Below are positions 5,617-6,741 of a DNA stretch of 6,741 nucleotides, in pieces. Location: contig JAISLM010000014.1 in NCBI GenBank assembly GCA_031290855.1, forward strand, positions 1 to 6,741, read 5' to 3'. Each line of letters opens with the position of its first letter. Within the stretch, counting starts at the first letter, position 1. Both the position numbers and the translations under genes were made by a program. The notes below the pieces were generated by a model. That model worked only from the letters and a program-made list of their open reading frames with translations, searched no databases and had not been told where the DNA came from. The stretch is from Spirochaetaceae bacterium (GTDB lineage Bacteria; Spirochaetota; Spirochaetia; Treponematales; Breznakiellaceae).

Positions 5617-6451
5617 AATTTCTCACTAGCACCTCATCAACTTCACCTCGCTTTGTGGAATCAGAATTAACCGATCTTTTCGCTTGAACGATAGTAATAT
5701 GATAGGCAATGTATTGCTCCTTAATAAAATCCGTTGCAGAATTAGAGAGCATGAATTTAAACCCCTTTGCATTCAATTCATCACAACATTCGCGTAAGCG
5801 TACCTGATCATCACGAGCAAAACCACATTTCGAATAACCTGTAAAACTAGATGTATCCGAAACCGGGTCATAGGGGGGATCAAGATAAACAAATGTCCCT
5901 TTCGGAAGTGTCCGTAACACTTCCGAATAGTCGAGGGAGGTTAAATGAACCGTTGCCGTATTAAGATACGAGCTTACAGCCCGTAATGTCGGGGCGTTCG
6001 TAATATTAGGATTAGGGTAGTTTCCAAACGGCGAATTAAATTCTCCGGCATTGTTTACCCTAAACAAGCCGTTATAACAAGTTTTATTAAGATAAAGTAT
6101 GCGGGCAGCCTTCTGGGCATCTGGCAGGGCTGAATACTTTGTTTTGTCTCTGTCCCAATCTCTGACAGCATAGAAATAACCGCCTTCATTCTTGAAATCT
6201 TGCAAGGTCATAATGAGGGCTTCAACATCGTTTTTTATTACGTTGTAAACACGAATTAACTCATCGTTAATATCGTTGATGTAGGCGGTATTCGGTTGCA
6301 ATTCAAAAAGCAAGGCACCGCCGCCGATGAATGGTTCGCAATATGTAGTTATACGCTTGGGCAAGAGTGGGGTTATAAATTCTAACAATTGGCGTTTGCC
6401 GCCCACCCATTTCAAAACAGGGGCAACTAATTTATTCTTTTTTTTCCGCAC
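5609..6451 (-). CDS. DNA adenine-N6 methyltransferase, D12 class (Dam/DpnM-like)
   Basis: This 280-residue enzyme transfers a methyl group from S-adenosylmethionine to N6 of adenine in a short DNA site. The D12-class order is complete: PVLKWVGGKRQLL (11-23), SAM-binding YCEPFIGGGALLFE (37-50), YINDINDELI (57-66), KTCYNGLFRVNNAGEFNSPF (123-142), catalytic FVYLDPPYDP with DPPY at 191-194, and C-terminal KRSVNSDSTKRGEVDEVLVR (258-277). The length is normal for the family. GATC is a reasonable guess at specificity from the resemblance to Dam/DpnM, but sequence alone does not prove it. The start is GTG (6449-6451), chosen because AAGGGG lies 8 nt upstream. The gene is visibly AT-richer than the genes at 536-4239, suggesting acquisition. 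It is the upstream gene of a restriction-modification pair whose endonuclease is broken, so it now acts as an orphan methylase. Confidence 0.92.
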   Translation of the reverse strand: MRKKKNKLVAPVLKWVGGKRQLLEFITPLLPKRITTYCEPFIGGGALLFELQPNTAYINDINDELIRVYNVIKNDVEALIMTLQDFKNEGGYFYAVRDWDRDKTKYSALPDAQKAARILYLNKTCYNGLFRVNNAGEFNSPFGNYPNPNITNAPTLRAVSSYLNTATVHLTSLDYSEVLRTLPKGTFVYLDPPYDPVSDTSSFTGYSKCGFARDDQVRLRECCDELNAKGFKFMLSNSATDFIKEQYIAYHITIVQAKRSVNSDSTKRGEVDEVLVRNYE

Positions 6452-6459
6452 TGAAACCG

Positions 6460-6465
6460 CCCCTT
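6460..6465 (-). promoter_or_regulatory. Shine-Dalgarno that fixes the methyltransferase GTG start
   Basis: On minus the sequence AAGGGG lies 8 nt before the GTG at 6449-6451, which is good spacing. No ATG suitable as a start occurs nearby in the same frame upstream of the conserved PVLKWVGGKR segment. This supports GTG as the true start. Confidence 0.65.
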
Positions 6466-6490
6466 TTCAAGGCATAAACATACAGATGAT

Positions 6491-6520
6491 ATGGTAGCAC
6501 AAATCCGGCTGAAATGTAAG
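6491..6520 (-). promoter_or_regulatory. Candidate sigma70-type promoter for the restriction-modification operon
   Basis: On minus, a -10-like TACCAT (6491-6496) preceded by TGC makes an extended -10. A -35-like CTTACA (6515-6520) lies 18 bp upstream. Each hexamer matches consensus at four of six positions. Transcription would start near 6484 and give a 5' leader of about 33 nt carrying the Shine-Dalgarno. The assignment is from pattern only. Confidence 0.4.
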
Positions 6521-6741
6521 CCCGCGCATTGGCTAATAATTATTCCAGCCGAGGTCAGGGGCCGCGCGGGCCTGACCTCCTCCTCCCTGACAGGGAGGGT
6601 TTCCGGTGTATCCCTTTTCCCGATTGAGATTCAACAGCTTCTCCGCCGCCCCGCAACCCCGCCTTGCTTTCCTCTGAAATATAAGGCGACTCCGTCAGCC
6701 GCTCCCGCGGCGCCTTTTCGTACATTTTCCTGTATCACCCG
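6521..6741. other. GC-rich stretch without a convincing gene
   Basis: No protein family is recognisable on either strand. The longest minus-strand frame with a start I noted runs from ATG 6723-6725 to TGA 6555-6557. It gives 56 residues (MYEKAPRERLTESPYISEES...) with AGGA close upstream, but its last third is simply the translation of the two hairpins, so I do not call it a gene. A small dyad GCCGC/GCGGC (6698-6702/6707-6711) followed by GCC and four T could be a weak + strand terminator. Confidence 0.35.
6551..6598. repeat. Two adjacent strong hairpins
   Basis: The first is GAGGTCAGG (6551-6559) with CCTGACCTC (6571-6579) around an 11-nt GC-only loop. Two bases later comes CCTCCCT (6582-6588) with AGGGAGG (6592-6598) around GAC. 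Neither is followed by a T run on either strand, so they do not look like simple terminators. They could be an intergenic repeat or an RNA structure upstream of the restriction-modification promoter. Confidence 0.5.

Noticed and set aside
6555..6725. A 56-codon minus-strand frame (MYEKAPRERLTESP...)
   Set aside because: There is no recognisable family, its last third is the translation of two hairpins, and the upstream signal is poorly spaced. It was kept only as a note in the region entry.

Overview
The window looks like a piece of a spirochaete chromosome, most likely a Treponema of the gut or termite-gut type. This is inferred from four things: a CHASE2-type membrane protein with a decayed cyclase-like end, the remains of a BspA-like leucine-rich-repeat (LRR_5) gene, an IS150-type IS3 remnant, and a family of tiny palindromes built on CCAAAACT-NN-AGTTTTGG. 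No rRNA or other species marker is present, so the genus is a guess.

Layout. Bases 2-139 hold the C-terminal tail of an unrecognised + strand protein, followed at once by a terminator-like hairpin. Bases 140-535 hold no convincing gene but are rich in dyads, including two members of the palindrome family. Bases 536-4239 form the GC-rich, healthy part: a purine-type phosphoribosyltransferase, ribonuclease HII (rnhB) overlapping it, and an 801-residue CHASE2-like/degenerate cyclase protein 40 bp further on, all on +. From 4258 to 5616 the sequence is a graveyard. It contains a minus-strand LRR_5 pseudogene broken by several frameshifts, then the 3' end of an IS3-family element whose transposase is itself split by a 34-bp palindrome flanked by a 6-bp direct repeat, then the stump of a type II restriction enzyme gene. 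Bases 5609-6451 (minus) hold an apparently intact D12-class adenine-N6 DNA methyltransferase with a GTG start, a good Shine-Dalgarno and a plausible promoter. Bases 6521-6741 have no clear gene but hold two adjacent strong hairpins.

How it works together. The first three genes are probably co-transcribed housekeeping and signalling functions. The AT-richer methyltransferase/endonuclease pair is a horizontally acquired restriction-modification operon. The endonuclease appears dead twice over: one extra C in a C4 tract, and 3' truncation by the IS end. The methyltransferase survives, so the cell probably keeps the DNA mark without the restriction activity. The most interesting signal is the small palindrome family. 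Its copy inside the transposase remnant gives direct evidence of insertion, because removing 40 bp restores the reading frame exactly.
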